In this document: in pieces, positions 19,851 to 20,209 of the stretch
Position numbering within the stretch: the stretch's first letter is position 1
How the letters are laid out: every line of letters begins with the position of its first letter
Origin: Saccoglossus kowalevskii
Taxonomy: Eukaryota > Hemichordata > Enteropneusta > Harrimaniidae
Assembly: GCF_000003605.2 (NCBI RefSeq)
Contig: NW_003116452.1
Coordinates: 663,768 to 683,976 of the forward strand
Length of the DNA: 20,209 nucleotides
Direction: 5' to 3'
The notes under the pieces: generated by a model
What the model was told of the DNA's origin: nothing
What the model saw: the letters and a program-made list of their open reading frames with translations, nothing else
The model's database searches: none
Translations under genes and position numbers: made by a program

Positions 19851-20209
19851 GTATGCCACACAATGGAAGCCTGTTACGTATACCACACTAGGACAGACTG
19901 TGGCATATACCACACTATGACAGACTGTGGCATACATACCACACTCTTGCAGACTGTGACGTATACCACACTATTGTAGACTGTGACGTATACCACACTA
20001 TGACAGACTGTGGCATACATACCACACTATTGCAGAGTGTGACGTATGCCACACTATGGAAGCCTGTTATGTATACCACACTATGACAGACTGTGGCATA
20101 TACCACACTATGACAGACTGTGACGTATACCACACTATTGTAGACTGTGGCATATACCACACTATGACAGACTGTGACGTATACCACACTATTGTCGACT
20201 GTGGCATAC
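19851..20209. repeat. Seven-monomer higher-order duplication inside the satellite
   Basis: GTATGCCACAC.ATGGAAGCC at 19851 recurs at 20044. The offset of 193 bases equals seven 27-base units plus two 2-base insertions, both creating CATACATACC (19931-19940 and 20014-20023). The second copy continues to the window end. The second insertion lies within the first block, so the 29-base variant had already spread before or during the block duplication. Confidence 0.75.

Larger units (their letters stand above)
14014..20209 (+). other. Presumed intron 2 of the RASL12-like gene, running off the window
   Basis: It begins with the donor GTAAGTA after exon 2. I searched by eye for an acceptor followed by the expected family sequence (Glu-[Asp/Ser]-Thr-Tyr) and found none. 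Candidate AG|AG or AG|AA acceptors at about 14812, 15391, 16551, 16714, 17742 and 17981 lead into reading that stops soon or does not resemble switch I/II. The intron would therefore be at least 6196 bases long and would contain the tRNA-like relic, C13, (AT)n, GT-rich and 27-base satellite features listed separately. No other gene was recognised in 14014-18553; open frames near 14089-14292, 14396-14611 and 14709-14894 have no family resemblance. Confidence 0.6.
18554..20209. repeat. 27-base satellite array, about 61 copies, open at the right edge
   Basis: Tandem units of 27 bases that begin TGTGACGTATACC and end CTATGGCAGAC in the commonest form. The first two units (18554-18607) are the most diverged and mark the true left edge; the array is cut by the window end. 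Four zones can be seen: ATGGCAGAC-type units (to about 19116), units with GACCTATACC and CACACGATGGC (about 19117-19550), units with ATTGTAGAC and TTAATGCAGAC (about 19580-19850), then a zone with CATACATACC 29-base units (19931, 20014). The unit has no stop codon in four of six frames, which explains every long ORF here, including a 402-codon + frame (18771-19979) and a 227-codon minus frame. None looks like a gene: the + frame changes register at a 2-base deletion near 18880 without selection against it. Confidence 0.97.

Noticed and set aside
18771-19979. 402-codon + strand open frame as a repeat protein gene
   Set aside because: It lies wholly in the 27-base satellite, starts at GTG, changes register at a 2-base deletion near 18880 and ends where 2-base insertions begin. 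The monomer is open in four of six frames, so long frames are expected without selection.
18554-20209. CRISPR array
   Set aside because: The whole 27-base unit repeats with no unique spacers, and the setting is eukaryotic.

Overview
This window looks like nuclear DNA of an animal, probably an invertebrate. It is AT-rich and gene-poor, carries micro- and minisatellites, and has one recognisable protein gene split by GT-AG introns. The species cannot be named from what is visible. A marine lophotrochozoan or similar invertebrate is a guess. No bacterial operon, CRISPR array, rRNA, intact tRNA or viral gene was found.

The one supported gene is on the + strand: the 5' part of a Ras-like small GTPase, best matched to the RASL12 (Ris) branch of the RERG/RASL11/RASL12 group. 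Coding exon 1 (12602-12707) carries the N-terminal tail and the P-loop GxxxxGKS. A 1249-base phase-1 intron follows. Coding exon 2 (13957-14013, 57 bases) carries the end of the P-loop region and switch I. The two exons join in frame. No exon 3 was recognised before the window ends, so the second intron would be at least 6.2 kb long and would contain the large satellite on the right. At the positions of Ras Gly12 and Thr35 the protein has Leu and Asn.

Left part (1-12.5 kb): I recognise no gene. It holds a 13-copy, 23-base minisatellite (1186-1484), two TCACGTGA palindromes (2169-2194), a (TA)n tract (3887-3961), a 150-base tandem duplication whose copies each carry the inverted pair CAGCGCC/GGCGCTG (4123-4410), a cluster of GTGATT/AATCAC motifs with a 9-bp hairpin (4645-4768), and several palindromes and inverted repeats (8274-8305, 9910-9975, 10788-10807).

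Right part (14-20.2 kb), presumed intron 2: it holds a decayed tRNA-like sequence, a C13 tract that may mark a transposon end, an (AT)n tract, a GT-rich tract between 13-base direct repeats, and from 18554 to the window edge about 61 copies of a 27-base satellite. The unit is nine codons long and free of stops in four of six frames, so it generates long but probably meaningless ORFs on both strands. The array is zoned and contains nested higher-order duplications of nine, five and seven monomers.
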